A DNA stretch of 64,000 nt from Stomoxys calcitrans (lineage: Eukaryota > Arthropoda > Insecta > Diptera > Muscidae): assembly GCF_963082655.1 (NCBI RefSeq), contig NC_081553.1, forward strand, positions 229,512,254 through 229,576,253. Reading direction: 5' to 3'. The notes under the pieces are model-generated. The model worked only from the letters and a program-made list of their open reading frames with translations. It was not told the DNA's origin and made no database searches. Made by a program: the position numbers and the translations under genes. Below, one piece after another: positions 50,784 through 62,799 of this stretch (within the stretch, counting starts at the first letter, position 1; the number at the start of each line of letters is the position of its first letter).

Positions 50784-53766
50784 TCTGCTGGGAAAATAAC
50801 CTGCAGTAGAAATTTAAAAGCTTTAAATTACCAAACACTCAAAGTTGTGCTCGCTCTCACGCACACTCCCGCTCTCTTCTTCTGCGGTCAAACAAAGTAC
50901 GCGAACGACTGTATAAAATTGCACAAATTTTGAGTACATTCAGAATGATTAGTAAAATTCTCAAAATGAAAGGTTATCAATAACTTTTTAATTAATTCAA
51001 AGAAATGTTTAAAACTTCAAGTGAGCTTAAAAAGCTTTAAAATTTAAAAAAGACTTAAGGCTTATTTTGGTTTTATATGGAGCGTGTTGAAATGATCATA
51101 AATATAATTGCAAAAAATAAAGTTGGTTTGAAATCTCATAAACATAAATGAAAAGCTTCTCATAAAGCTTTTGAAATTTCGACTTGTTATAAATTCTTTT
51201 TAAATTAAGCTTTCAGATTAACTTAAGAAGTTTATATTTAAAATTAAAGAAGCATAAATTTAAAAAATATTTAAAATCAAGGCGGTTTCATGGAGCTTTG
51301 GAAATTTGGATTTACAATATTTTCATAAAGATTTTGAGTTTTTTGCAAAACATGTTTGCAAAATTTTAAAACAACAAAATTTTGTGATAAAGATTGTTTT
51401 AAAGTTATTTAAGGACTTCTTAAACCTTTGTTTTCAAAAAAAAAAACTTTGAACAACAAAATGTTTTCAAAATTAAAAACAATTTTTTTAATGTTTTTTA
51501 TAAATTGATTAAAAGACATTTAAGCTTTCGGGGTTCTTGGAAACGAAATACCTACAATAAAAAATTGGCAACTAGAACAGTTTGAACTTATCTACAGATA
51601 TATTTCTAAAAAATGTTTCGCTAATTTATTCTTTAAAAAAGCTTACTCGAAATCATTTCCAATATTCTTGTAACATACTTCTATGCTCATGGCAACAATT
51701 TAAATGTAATTTCATTTCAAAGCAAAACAAAATACAACGTCGCTATTTTTTAAGCAAACCTTTGAAACTTGATCGATCAGAAAAGCTTTATAGTTCTCCA
51801 TTTGGCTATTCTATAATACCTACCAAAAAGCTAATATGAAAACCAAAAAACCGATCAATCTTCTGAGCATTCTATAAGACTTAAAACATGTGCTTAAAAT
51901 GGTTTAAACTCTCCTCTTTCAAACTCAGCCAACCTCAAGCATTGTGTTTTCACCTATACACAAAACCAACATAAACAATGCAACCTTGAATGAAACTTTA
52001 AGTACCAATAAAAACAAACAAAAATAGTTCAAAAATTAACCTCATTTACCATAAAAAAAAGAAAATCAAAAGGATTTTTAACACAAACATATGGGAGGTA
52101 TGTAAACTCGACCATTGGACGTGATTACATCAAAGCTAAACAGCTGAGTGCCCATGAATAACAACTACATACCACTACAAGCACACATCACACCCATGAA
52201 CATACACAACACATAATCACTTTAACATTTAACTTAAAATAAAAGAAACCACAACAATTTCCAGTACAAATACTTTACAAGAGCCTAAAGCCACTGATTT
52301 CTCATTTTGAGTAAATCGAAAATTTGTTGAAAAGAAACATTACAAAAACAAAATCAAATAATACCATATTTTTAATATATTAACCGATTTTTCTTTAATT
52401 TTGTTTTTAGTTATTTGTTTTTCATTTTTTCTGTTTTAACGAAAAATATAACTCTTTCGAGAAGATTTACAAATACCCAGTTAAATTTTTTAACAAAGTC
52501 TTTTTAAACTTTAAGTCATACAAATATTATATATTAAAAACAAAAAAACCAAAAAAGAAAACAAGAACACAACAAAATAATTGGAATATTAAGAAACCAA
52601 AAAGCATACATACTTACATACAAACATACATATTCTCATAATAATTGGAAGAATAAAAACAATAAAAAATTTTGAAAACAAAAAAAGTTTTTTTTTTTAA
52701 TTGGTTTTAATTGTTATTATTTTTTTGAACAGATTTTCTTGAAACAGTTATGACAAAAAAATACAGCCAAATCGATATATGGCTTTGTGTCGCTTGATTA
52801 ACTAAAATCAGCTGTTTTCCTTTCATAAAATCAGCTGATTTTGAAATCTTTTTGATGAAGTATCAAAGCTTTAATGGTTTTGGCTGTTAAACAAAAAACT
52901 TTTGGGCATAGAAAATATTCAAAATTTTACTTTCGACTTTTAAATCTATAAAAAGTAGGGGAAAATCTGTTTACTTAATTTGTATCAATCAAAATTTTCA
53001 CAAAATTCAATTTCATTTAACATTTTCCAATTTTTCATTCAAATTTCGATAGAAACCATTTTGGCAATATACTAAATTCAACATTTTTGTTTATTTCTTT
53101 TGAAAAAAACCCCTTTTGGCAGCATTCTAAATTCTAAATTTCTATTGATTTCCCCAAAACATACTTCACATAAAAAAACTCTTGGAAGACATTTCACACT
53201 CACTACTCCTATCCAGACCCCAAAAACTCAAACCTTGCCACAGCCCCTTTTGCAAAATAACCCTCTTTGACTTTGAATTTCAGCCTTTGCCCATCGCCAT
53301 TTTTCTATTTTGCAATTTTTTTTAATAATTTTTGAAAATTTATTTCTCCCCCTTTGGATATAGCTAGCAACAGCACGGTAATGTATTCCATATGTCATTG
53401 TTGATTAGTGTATTTTTATATGAACATTGATCATCCTATAATAATAGAGTTATCAAATAACAGCAACAATTTTTGGCTTAAATCTTTTAGAGAAAAACAA
53501 AATTATAAGATTTAAGTTTTACTCTCATACCAGAAAAACAACAATATTTGGCTATAAGAAAAATTCCAAATTTTCAAAAGAGGTCAAACCAAAAAATGCA
53601 AATGACATATGATTGTCAAAATTTAAAAAAAAAAAAAGATTTTAAAACAATATCGATCAGAAAGATAAACCTTCTCATAAGATTATCAAAAATGTTGAAA
53701 AAAGTTTTAAAAACGAAAGTTCTCAAATATTGATCATTTCATAAACTATTCGATACTTTTCGCAAC
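50784..53766. other. Unannotated AT-rich DNA
   Basis: AAGCTT-like strings recur but without an ordered repeat. No gene recognised. Confidence 0.4.
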
Positions 53767-53896
53767 GCTTTACTACTAAAAATACTTTGGAATTGCTAAA
53801 AAGCTATAATATTTTATTATAACAGCTTTTTTACCAATTTCAATAATTACATATTACAGCTTTTTCGCAATTCCAAAGTATTTGTATTAGTAAAGC
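53767..53896. repeat. Inverted repeat, 44-nt arms
   Basis: Left arm 53767-53810 (GCTTTACTACTAAAAATACT...) and right arm 53853-53896 (...AGTATTTGTATTAGTAAAGC) are complementary with a few mismatches around a 42-nt loop. Foldback-type element or hairpin. Confidence 0.85.
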
Positions 53897-53989
53897 TTTT
53901 AAATTCCAGCGGATTGCAAAAGCTTAAGCATTAGGGAGGGTAGATTTTATTTTCTTTTATATCGTATAGCAACAACGTAAACTGCATTA

Positions 53990-54178
53990 AATTCTAAGAA
54001 ACTTCTCCGAACAAACCATGTGTCTAAAATAAAATCCTAATCCGCGCCTCTCGACTTGAAAATGTATATGCCCGCCCTTGCCAAGAAATAAATGCTGGAA
54101 ATAGTAGCTTTTTCCGAGTCGAAAGGGGCGGATTAGGATTTGATTTTAGATCCACGGTTTCTTCGCAGAATTTTCTTG
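53990..54178. repeat. Second inverted repeat, arms of about 60-70 nt
   Basis: Left TGTCTAAAATAAAATCCTAA and TCCGCGCCTCTCGACTT pair with right GAGTCGAAAGGGGCGG and ATTAGGATTTGATTTTAGA. Outer pairing (AAACCATG with CACGGTTT) extends it. GC-richer than its surroundings. Confidence 0.8.
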
Positions 54179-55141
54179 GGACTTTATCTAGATTGCGGTT
54201 TTTCTATAAGATTTTCATTTTTTTTTTTTTCATTCATACAAATCAACCCACCCTATTTAGCATGCATCAGTGCAGCAGATCATTAATAATTTGGAAGTAA
54301 TTTGGTAATTATTTTCGCTAATAATATAACGAGAGCCAAATAAATCTGAGGGTTTCAATTAGAGAACAATTCAATTTAAACAAGAAGTTTCAACAGTTTA
54401 AAAGCTTTTAGGTATATAATAGCTTCAGGCAAAAATACACAAAAAAATTAGAAAAGAGCCCTTGATCATATATGTCGCCTGTGTTTAAATAGCTCTCTCA
54501 TGAATAAAAACATGGAAAATTTAGATTTCTTTAAGTATTTTGCCAAAAAAAAATCCTGTAAAAAAATCCTTGTAAAAGCTTACAATAAAAACATTTTGAA
54601 AGATTTTCTATTCATTGTCACAAACTTTCTCTCTGCTTCGCCATATACTGAAAAACTTCCTCTCTGTGTCTGTTCCTACCACTCCCTACGAACCTTTAGT
54701 ACCGAAAGCCCAAAAGAAAATTTTATGGTTTCACAAAACCTTCTGAAGGAACACTGTCACTATAGACTATGTGAGCTCAAGATGGAGCAAGACGATTTAA
54801 AATATGCTCAGATTCCTGTGGAAAGATCTCAAGTCAGTTTTTGAGTAGCTTGGAATTGCCAAGGATTCAATGTTTCTGCCTGATGACCGAAGGCCGAATG
54901 ACAAGAAGTCAGAAGAAGAAGAAATCATCCAGTGAAGCTATGCTCGCCCTTAAGGGGAGTTTCATTAGGGGATAGCTTTGGTTCATTGTGATATCCCATT
55001 AAATTTAAATAAGGCGAAAAAATGCGTAAATCAAATTTAGAGATGAGCAACAGAAGAATAATACAAAGAGCATGGACATATTCAATTACTCCCATGCGTG
55101 TCTGCGTACTCTGGAGTAGTACTGGTCCGCACCCACATAAT
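54179..55141. other. Unannotated DNA
   Basis: A 114-codon open frame (54500-54844) has no recognisable domain, splice context or repeat match. I do not call it a gene. Confidence 0.35.
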
Positions 55142-55565
55142 GGCTCTATTACACGGTAGATAGGTCTTATGACATGTCGAGTTTAGAACATGTAGAGTTG
55201 TACATGTCGTGTGATACATAACATATGAAAATCACTTTTCAAAAAAGCATATGTAATTTTTTGGTTAAGTGCGTGCTCTATTCCTTCTGACAAAAACATA
55301 AAGAAATCAGCCGTTTTTGTTGTCTGTCCAGTGAAAGCAACTCCAAGTTAAATTGTCTTCACAAATTTATGATTTAACCACCTTTCAAAAAAAATCAGAT
55401 TTGCCCACATTTTTAGGTTATGTCATACGAAAATAACAAACAGGTGTGATAGCAAAAATGATGAAATATATGTACATTGACAATTTTGACATACAATTTA
55501 AAATTACATGTGAATACAAAAAGTGGCATGTCATAACACAAACTACATGCCGTGTAATAGCGGCT
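55142..55565. mobile_element. MITE of about 424 bp with imperfect inverted ends
   Basis: The left end GGCTCTATTACACGGTAGAT...TTATGACATGTCGA matches the reverse complement of the right end (GTGGCATGTCATAACAC...ATGCCGTGTAATAGCGGCT). The interior is non-coding. A target-site duplication is not clear. Confidence 0.75.
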
Positions 55566-56579
55566 TAAGTGTTAACTGATAACAGCGAGTATCCAGACAC
55601 AAATGCCCACGTGGCAGATCTTGGGTACCAATCAGTAACACTACGCAGGATTCCCCTGCTCTACGGCTTAGAGCTTTTGCGACAGTACCGGTTAATGACA
55701 CCGTTTGAATACTCAATGACCGCTGTAAAACTGTAAAATTGTCCGTCCATCATTTGTCATTTGTCCAAGGCCATCTAAATAAATATGACATCAAAATTGA
55801 AATTAGAACAGTTTCGAAATCCATGCATTTAATATGATAAAACTGTAAAAACTCGTCGGTAGATGTCACCTGCAAAAGTCCACTTTCGATTACATTTGAT
55901 TGTTTGTTGAAATTTTGCCATGATTACAAAAAACACTTTTAAAACCCAATAAGTCCTCTTTAAGCGTTAAGTTAAAAAAATATAAGTTCGGCTCATCTTT
56001 AGGAAAATGAAAAAAATAACATTCACAAAAAAAAAATTAAAATTTAAAAATTTCCAAAAAAAATATTTCTAACAGTCAAATTCACTGGCGTTATATGTGT
56101 GGCGGAAAACTTAAAGTTTCAATTGTTTATATGTGAGTGAGCAAAACACGTAGGCGACATCTAAAGAAAACTTTGGAGTTATTTTATAACCAATTTGGGA
56201 AAAAGCCCTTCAGTTAGGGTTCCAGCAAAATGTGCACTTTTTTGAAAAATTTATCAAAAATCCGTTTTTTACATTCCTTAGCATTGGTTTGACCTCTACA
56301 ATAGCCCAACATATATTTAAATATTTTTTACAAATAAATATTTCAGCAAAACATTTACAAAAAATTAACACTCATGTACAATGAAAGTTCAGGAGGTAAA
56401 CAATAAAAAAGCTTTCGGTAGGCAAAAGTTCTTACAAAGAAAGCTATTTTCTTTGCAGAAGAGCACAGCTTTACCTACTGTAACTTTCTTATATTTACAA
56501 ATCATTTTGCCGGTAATGCAGTTTACACTCAGAGAAAACAAAATACCTAACCGATACACTTGAAAAAAAAATTCAAACA
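55566..56579. other. Unannotated AT-rich DNA
   Basis: No gene or repeat recognised. Confidence 0.4.
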
Positions 56580-57485
56580 AAACAAGACAATTTTTCCCGA
56601 CTTTACAAAGCCACTACATTTTAGAGCCGAAAAGTTACATGAACAGCAAACAACAACATCAACATCATTGAAAACAACAAAACAATTACTCCATTTGTTA
56701 TATGCAACAGCAAAACAGCACAGCTACCAAAGAAAATAGTCACATCACATATTCAACCAACCACATGAACCATGAAAATAGGAACCAAAACCCCGACAGA
56801 AGTTTACCGACAACAAACAACTTGCAAACAAAAAACAACTAGAATTTCCGTCTTCATTACACAGTAAACAAAAAACAAAACCAAATCAAACAAATTACAA
56901 AAAAAAGGAAAATAAAAACCAAACCGATAAGCCATATTTAAAAGAAAATAAAGCAAAAACCAAAATATTAACAAAAAAAACCCAAAAAATATTGAAGAAA
57001 ACAAAACACACAGCATACGTATATAAAATACAACTAATTTTAATTAAATGTCTTATTACATATAAAAAGAGAAAATATTTAATGAAAACAAAAATAGGAA
57101 TTTTAATGAAAGTTGATACAAGTTTTCCATTTAAAGCAAATTTCAAACCGAAATAAAAAACAAACAAAAACCGATACCGTAATTACGAAAGCTATCTCAG
57201 TAACAACAGCCACCAATACCAGCCACAATTACCATACCAAAGCAACCACCAAACCCAACCGGAAGTAACAGCCAAGGGCATTATGCCGGCCTGATGATGC
57301 AGCAGAACATTTTCCCCCAGCATTTCCGCACAGGGGAGTGCTGAATTGGATTTGGAATGTCCTTTTCGACTAGCAGCAGCATACCGTTTTCCTTTGGCCA
57401 GGAAGAAGGTATGCCCCCAAGCTTTGTCACTTCAGAAAGGACCGAACATCACTCAAAAAATCCAACTTTTGTATATACTATATGA
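56580..57485 (+). other. Coding-like islands with stops (possible decayed or unusual exon)
   Basis: Two stretches read like Q/N/Y-rich protein. At 56639-56839 a frame gives MNSKQQHQHH, TGA, then NNYSICYMQQQNSTATKENS and on to TAG at 56840. At 57204-57485 a frame gives PTGSNSQGHYAGLMMQQNIF, FPQHFRTGEC, TGA (57342-57344), then IGFGMSFSTSSSIPFSFGQE and on to TGA at 57483. No homologue recognised. CAA/AAC-rich non-coding DNA can mimic such frames. Confidence 0.2.
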
Positions 57486-57689
57486 AATGAAGTACATATT
57501 CTTAAAAAAACCGAAAAAACTCATATAATCATTAATCTCTATATATTATTATTATTATTGCCATTCTAATTATAATTAAAACACATTACCATATACTACC
57601 ACAGAATCAAAACCAAACTTAAAGTAAAACCAAAGGAGATGCCCGAAAAACATAAAACCACTTCCTTCTCCAACCCAAATATACAACAT

Positions 57690-57727
57690 ACCCCATATAT
57701 ATATATATATATATATATCTATATATA
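57690..57727. repeat. TA microsatellite
   Basis: Uninterrupted TA repeats followed by CTATATATAG. Confidence 0.9.
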
Positions 57728-59435
57728 GATTCTAAAAGTTAAACATTCGTCGTTCACTTCCGCCGAAAGTACAAATTATGATCTAATCATAGCCTCTAGG
57801 CCAAGGTTTGTTTAAGGGGACATTTCCGGGTCCGAATCAAAACTTCTGCATGTAAGTCAAAAGTTCAAAGCCCCCAGTTAAGCAAAATGTGCAACTGATA
57901 TAAATACATATATATCAAGAAACAAGCTCTCTAGCAGAATCCTTCGGCAGGATTCTGATTTTTTTCAGAAAAGAAACAACAATTTTGGCTTTTGGTAAAA
58001 CAATTTCGCTAACAAAATTCATTTAAGAAAATTCCAGGCAAAAAAAAAACCACAAAAAAAATTTAAATAATAATAATAAAAGAAAATACATAAAAATAAT
58101 TTCCATTAAACATCCTTAGTTTATGCCAAAAAAAAACACTTTAACAAAAGTATAAAACATTTTTAAAATTTATTGAAAAAAAAAAACAAACAATTAACCT
58201 TTAACACAACCAAAAAAACGTCTGATCACAAAAATTGCTTGAAATATAAAAAGTAAAGTTAACGAAAACCTAACAAAATCTCACAAAAAGCAGTTTTGAA
58301 TAGAATAACTCAAAATCTCAAAGTTTTGACCATCACTTTCGACCAAACGAACCTAACTGAAACCCAAACAAACAACAAACATTTGTTGAGCCTTCGATCA
58401 GCATTACTATCGCTCTGAATATCAAGGCCCATACAAAATGTAAAAAAAAAACAATAAACAATTGCGTTTTTTTAGTAGCAAAACGCGATTCGAAATTAAT
58501 TTTTCAAATGTTCAATACCCATTCGGCCCCGTAGAAGAAGAAGAAAAAATTCCAAATTCACGTTTTGAAACTCAAAATCAAATGAAAACAAAACAAAACT
58601 TTTTATCACTTATTTGGATACCAAAACAAATGTCAGAAAAAAGAATCCAAAGTCGGACTTGACAAGACCAACTTTGAAAAAAATTTAAGAAAAATTATCT
58701 TTTAGTTTCAACTGCAATAGCGGATGCTTTGGCTAATATCTACAGATTTTGGCCCCAATGCCATTGCATCCGACCAGGTTTATGTTTTATGGCAAAATTT
58801 TAAATTTTTTTACTTTTTTTATTTTATTTATTATAAAAGGAAAAATCGAAACCTATTAAACATCCTTAGTTTGAATATGAAATTATAATAAACAAACAAA
58901 AGAAAATTTAGTTGAAAAAATTAAAGAAATGAATAAATTTATGAAAAAAAATATGGTAAACAAAGTAGCTTTGGTTAGATCAAATGGTTTCTCTAAGTGT
59001 AGTCTTATGTAAATTTGGAAACTTTAAAGACATACCTTTTCCATTGGCAATTTCCTTCTCTGCGAAGTAGGCAAGTCAAAGAAAGAGTGCAAGATACTCT
59101 CTTTTAGTATCTAATGGAGAGAGTTGCCAGATGAATTTGATAAATAAAAAATTAAATTGGACTAAATCTTCCAAAATCTTAACTTTTTTTACTAACAAAA
59201 GAGATTTTTAAGAAATTCTTTGAAGTTAAAAAATTACCTTCAAAAATATTTTAAACGTCAGAAAATATTTTTGCAAAGGCTTATGAAAAATGCCTTCATT
59301 GGCATCCACTGTTCAAAGTATGAACCAGTTGGTCGTTTTTTTTATAGAAATATCACAATACATTCCCCATTAAAAACAGGAAGGCACTTTTCTTATATCA
59401 AAAAAGTTGTTCGATTCATTTTGAGCATTCTTTTT
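57728..59435. other. Unannotated AT-rich DNA
   Basis: No gene recognised. A short frame at about 58392-58439 reads AFDQHYYRSEYQGPYKM before TAA, without supporting context. Confidence 0.35.
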
Positions 59436-60115
59436 GTAGCCGAGTTCGAAATGCTCGCAAATGTTGCCGGATTTTAGTTAAAATTTTGTATGAGAAATTT
59501 TTTTGTAGCCGAGTTTCAAACCCTAAGAAATGTTGCCAGATTTGGCAGCAATAAAAACGTTAAAAATTGCTCCTAAGATTTTGTGATGTCTATAATCATG
59601 GAACTAATTTGGGCTAATAATTCTGAAATTGGAAATTGCAGCTTGAGTAAAAGAGAAATTTTTTCAGTAGCCGAGATTAAAATTATCACAATTGTAATTA
59701 GATTTAGATGTCATGAATACCAAAACAAAATGAGCATTTGCAGCTTAACAGTGCGGAACAATCTGTCTGTAGCCGAGTTTGAAAGACTAAAACATGTGGC
59801 CAGATTTTTAAGCAATAAAGATTTAAAATAACTTCATAGATTTTAGATATTACCGTACCATATCTGTAGACATAAACTAAAGCAATTTTTCATATATTTT
59901 ATAATCAAGGCTTGTGATTATTAAATAAGAAACTTTATGGAGCCGAGTTGTAAATACTCGTTAATGGGTTTCTGTAGTCGAGTATGAAATCCTTAGAAAT
60001 ATTGGCAGATTTGGATGTATAATTCGCAAATAAGCACTTTGCATCTCATATACTTGAGATAACACACATTATGTAGCCGAGTTTGAGATATCTGTCAAAT
60101 GTTGCCAGGTTAGTT
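59436..60115 (+). repeat. Array of diverged units headed GTAGCCGAG
   Basis: The motif GTAGCCGAGTTTGAAA followed by CT...AAATGTTGCCAGATTT occurs in about seven variants (near 59438, 59504, 59671, 59770, 59940, 59972, 60075). Spacing is irregular, from about 30 to 170 bp. Not coding and not one of families A-D. Confidence 0.75.
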
Positions 60116-61179
60116 AACAAACAATCGCTTTAAAATGTCTCCATTTACAGTGGCCATAAATCTGTTTGCACTCATTATCTAATTAGGATTTATGAAGAAG
60201 ATCATTTTTAATACTTATAATGCCGATTAGCGACTCTTCTGAACAAACCAACTCTGGTTGATGGCCAATGATGAAGGTACTCGTATGACGTTCTGCTTTA
60301 TATTCATATCCTATAAAGTTATGTTAGCTTCTTGACCCCGATTAATCCTCGTAACCTAAACAACTCTAAGGCTTTGTTCGGTAATGGTAACACAGAAACA
60401 GAGGATTCATGTCACATATTTCCCACCCTTGCATATTTGCCATATCCGGAGGACAAGATAACTAACCAGCAAAATGTTTGCTACCAAAAGTGAAAAAAAA
60501 AATTTGTTTTTGGCAATTGAGATATACTCCTAACTCTCTATAATTCATATTCCGCGGAAGCGTTTAATCTTGGCATATTCAATATTATTCTACATTACTT
60601 CCTAAGTAGGCATAGAACAAACTTTGTCACTTTGGAAGTACATAAAATGCTATTGTTTTACAATAACTTTCGATTTATGTTAACTATTTCAAAGTATTCC
60701 AATTAAAATTCGTACTAAATCAGGCCTTCCTTCGTTGGAACATCGACTAAAATAAGGTTGTAGAATAATTCCATCTTAAAATTTGTCTTTTTAGTTGCTT
60801 GTTTATTTCTAACAAGTGATGTTGAGTAAAACTTTATCTAAAGACACTGTGAAATTTGTAGCTCCATTATACGCTGACACCATTCATTTTTGTTCTTCTA
60901 AAATTTGACTTTGGACTCTCCATTCGCCACAGTGCCCATCTGCAATCAGACTCAGAAAATTTTTACCAATATTATAGCCCAGTAATTAGAGAAAGAAGCG
61001 TGCATAAAAACTGAACCAACCAAATCACACTAAAAACCTTATAAAATGCGAATGTTTGCATCCGCCAATTCGATCGAACCTTCAGAGCTATGAGAACTTT
61101 AAATGGAACTTCTTCCGATTCCTAATGAATGACACGCAAACAAAGGTTTTCCTTTTTTCGTCGCATCGTTTTATGGCAA
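60116..61179. other. Unannotated DNA
   Basis: No gene or repeat recognised. Confidence 0.4.
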
Positions 61180-61302
61180 AGTACCTCACAAATTTCGCCA
61201 GCATTTGGAGGGGAAAACTACCGTTGGAAAGTTGTTTCAGATGTTCTCGCCTGGGTTAGAGCCCAGGGGGACATGCTAACCTCTGCCCCACGGTGGCTTC
61301 CA
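61180..61302 (-). mobile_element. SINE fragment, head end
   Basis: Same family as 36318-36628: TTCGCCAGCATTTGGAGGGG, TTCTCGCCTGGGTTAGAGCCC (damaged B box) and GGACATGCTAACCTCTGCCCC with CGGTGGC at the head. The body beyond GCATTTGGAGG is missing. Confidence 0.75.
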
Positions 61303-61644
61303 TTTTAGAGATATTATTAACATTAATCAAATCAGTGCTTCGAACTTCTGAAAGATAGGGATGTCAACAGCAGCTAGAGTTAAGTCTACAAAATTAAAAC
61401 AATATCGCTTACAAGTATTGCCTACTCAATTGTACAAGATAAGCTGTCCCTAGCATATATGGAGTATTCTGATGATTACTGCCAACCAACACCCAGACAT
61501 ATCAATTGCCGTGTCAATAGTTCTATAGTGTCTTTCATTATTGCTGAATAAGTATTTATTCCGTACACCACTACTGTGGTACAGGATATTACAACTTAGT
61601 GCATTTGTTTGTAACACAGAAGGAAGAGAGATAAACCCATTGAT

Positions 61645-62634
61645 AAGTTTACCGATCGACTTAGAATCACTTCCTGATTCGATTTAGCCATGTCCGTACG
61701 TCTGTCCATGTTAATTTGTGTACAAAGAACCGTTCGCACTTTTCAACCGATCGTCTCAAAATTTGGCACAGACATGTTTTTCAGCCTATTGAAATTGGAA
61801 AAAAGCCTATTAAAATTGGAAAAAATCGTTTCAGATTTGGATATAGCTCCCATATATATATTCGTCCGATTTGCAATAATAATGCAATAAAATAGTCATT
61901 TGTTAGCCGATTCTCTCGAAATTTGGCAGGAAGGATCTTCTTTTGTCACTTCTGGTGAATTTCACTCGACACTACTGGTGAATTTCATGGAAATCGGTTC
62001 AGATTTAGATATAGCTCTCATATCGCCCGATTTTCACTCCTAGAGCCACTGCATGCGCATTTATCGACCAATCTTGGCAAAATTTTGCACAACGCTTCAC
62101 TCAACGACTACCACAATATTTGATAAGTTTGGTCGAAATCGGTTCAGATTTAGATATAGTTCTCATATATATGTTCGCTCGATTTTGAAAAATATTTCAA
62201 TAAACTGCTCATTTTTTAACTTATTCTCTCGTAATTTGGCAGAAAGGATTTTCTTAAGACTTTTAAAAATGACTTTTAAAAATTCATAGAAATCGGTTCG
62301 GATTTGGCAGGAGGGATTTTCTTATGACTATCAACATCAGTCATATATGTTTATCACCCGATTTTAACTCTAAGAGCCATTGCCAGCGCATTTATTGACC
62401 AATCTTGCCAAAATTTTGCACAACGCTTTCCTCGACGACTACCACAATATCTAAGAAGTTTGTTCCAAAAGTTTTGCTCGAAATTTGAATGTTTAATAAC
62501 CCATCTGAAAACATCCGTCGAGGTCCGTCAAAATTGGTTCAGAATTGGATATAGCTCGCACATTGTACTTATAGGGTAGGTGTAGGGTATTATACAGTCG
62601 GCACCGCCAAACTTTTGCCCTTCCTTACTGGTTG
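61645..62634 (+). repeat. Interspersed repeat family D
   Basis: Modules with TTCAGATTTAGATATAGCTC, CATATATATATTCGTCCGATTT, TCTCTCGAAATTTGGCAG and ATTTATTGACCAATCTTG.CAAAATTTTGCACAACGCTT recur. Starts near the CGATTTAGCCATGTCCGTACGTCTG segment and ends TAGGGTATTATACAGTCGGC. Design resembles family A (a CCGTCCG-like start and an internal module) but sequence differs. Confidence 0.75.
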
Positions 62635-62682
62635 TTTTATCACCTATCCAAATTGATTGAATATAAAAATGTTCCACAGCAG

Positions 62683-62799
62683 GAATTCCAAAGACAGCAT
62701 CCAACCCATCTCCCAGTGGTGATGGCAATGGTACCGCAAATCTTCAATTGCCAGCATATTCTACGAATTTAACTACTCTGTCTAAACCAAGACATTTTG
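62683..62799 (+). CDS. Candidate internal exon, gene unknown
   Basis: Flanked by an acceptor (GTTCCACAGCAG ending 62682) and a strong donor (G|GTAAGC at 62800). One frame is open throughout and reads IPKTASNPSPSGDGNGTANL, QLPAYSTNLTTLSKPRHF, a plausible composition for a real protein. It directly follows repeat D. No homologue recognised and no partner exon is visible in the window. May belong to a gene continuing to the right. Confidence 0.25.

Noticed and set aside
54500..54844. 114-codon open frame
   Set aside because: No homologue recognised, no splice or promoter context, composition typical of AT-rich DNA with a few GC-richer stretches.
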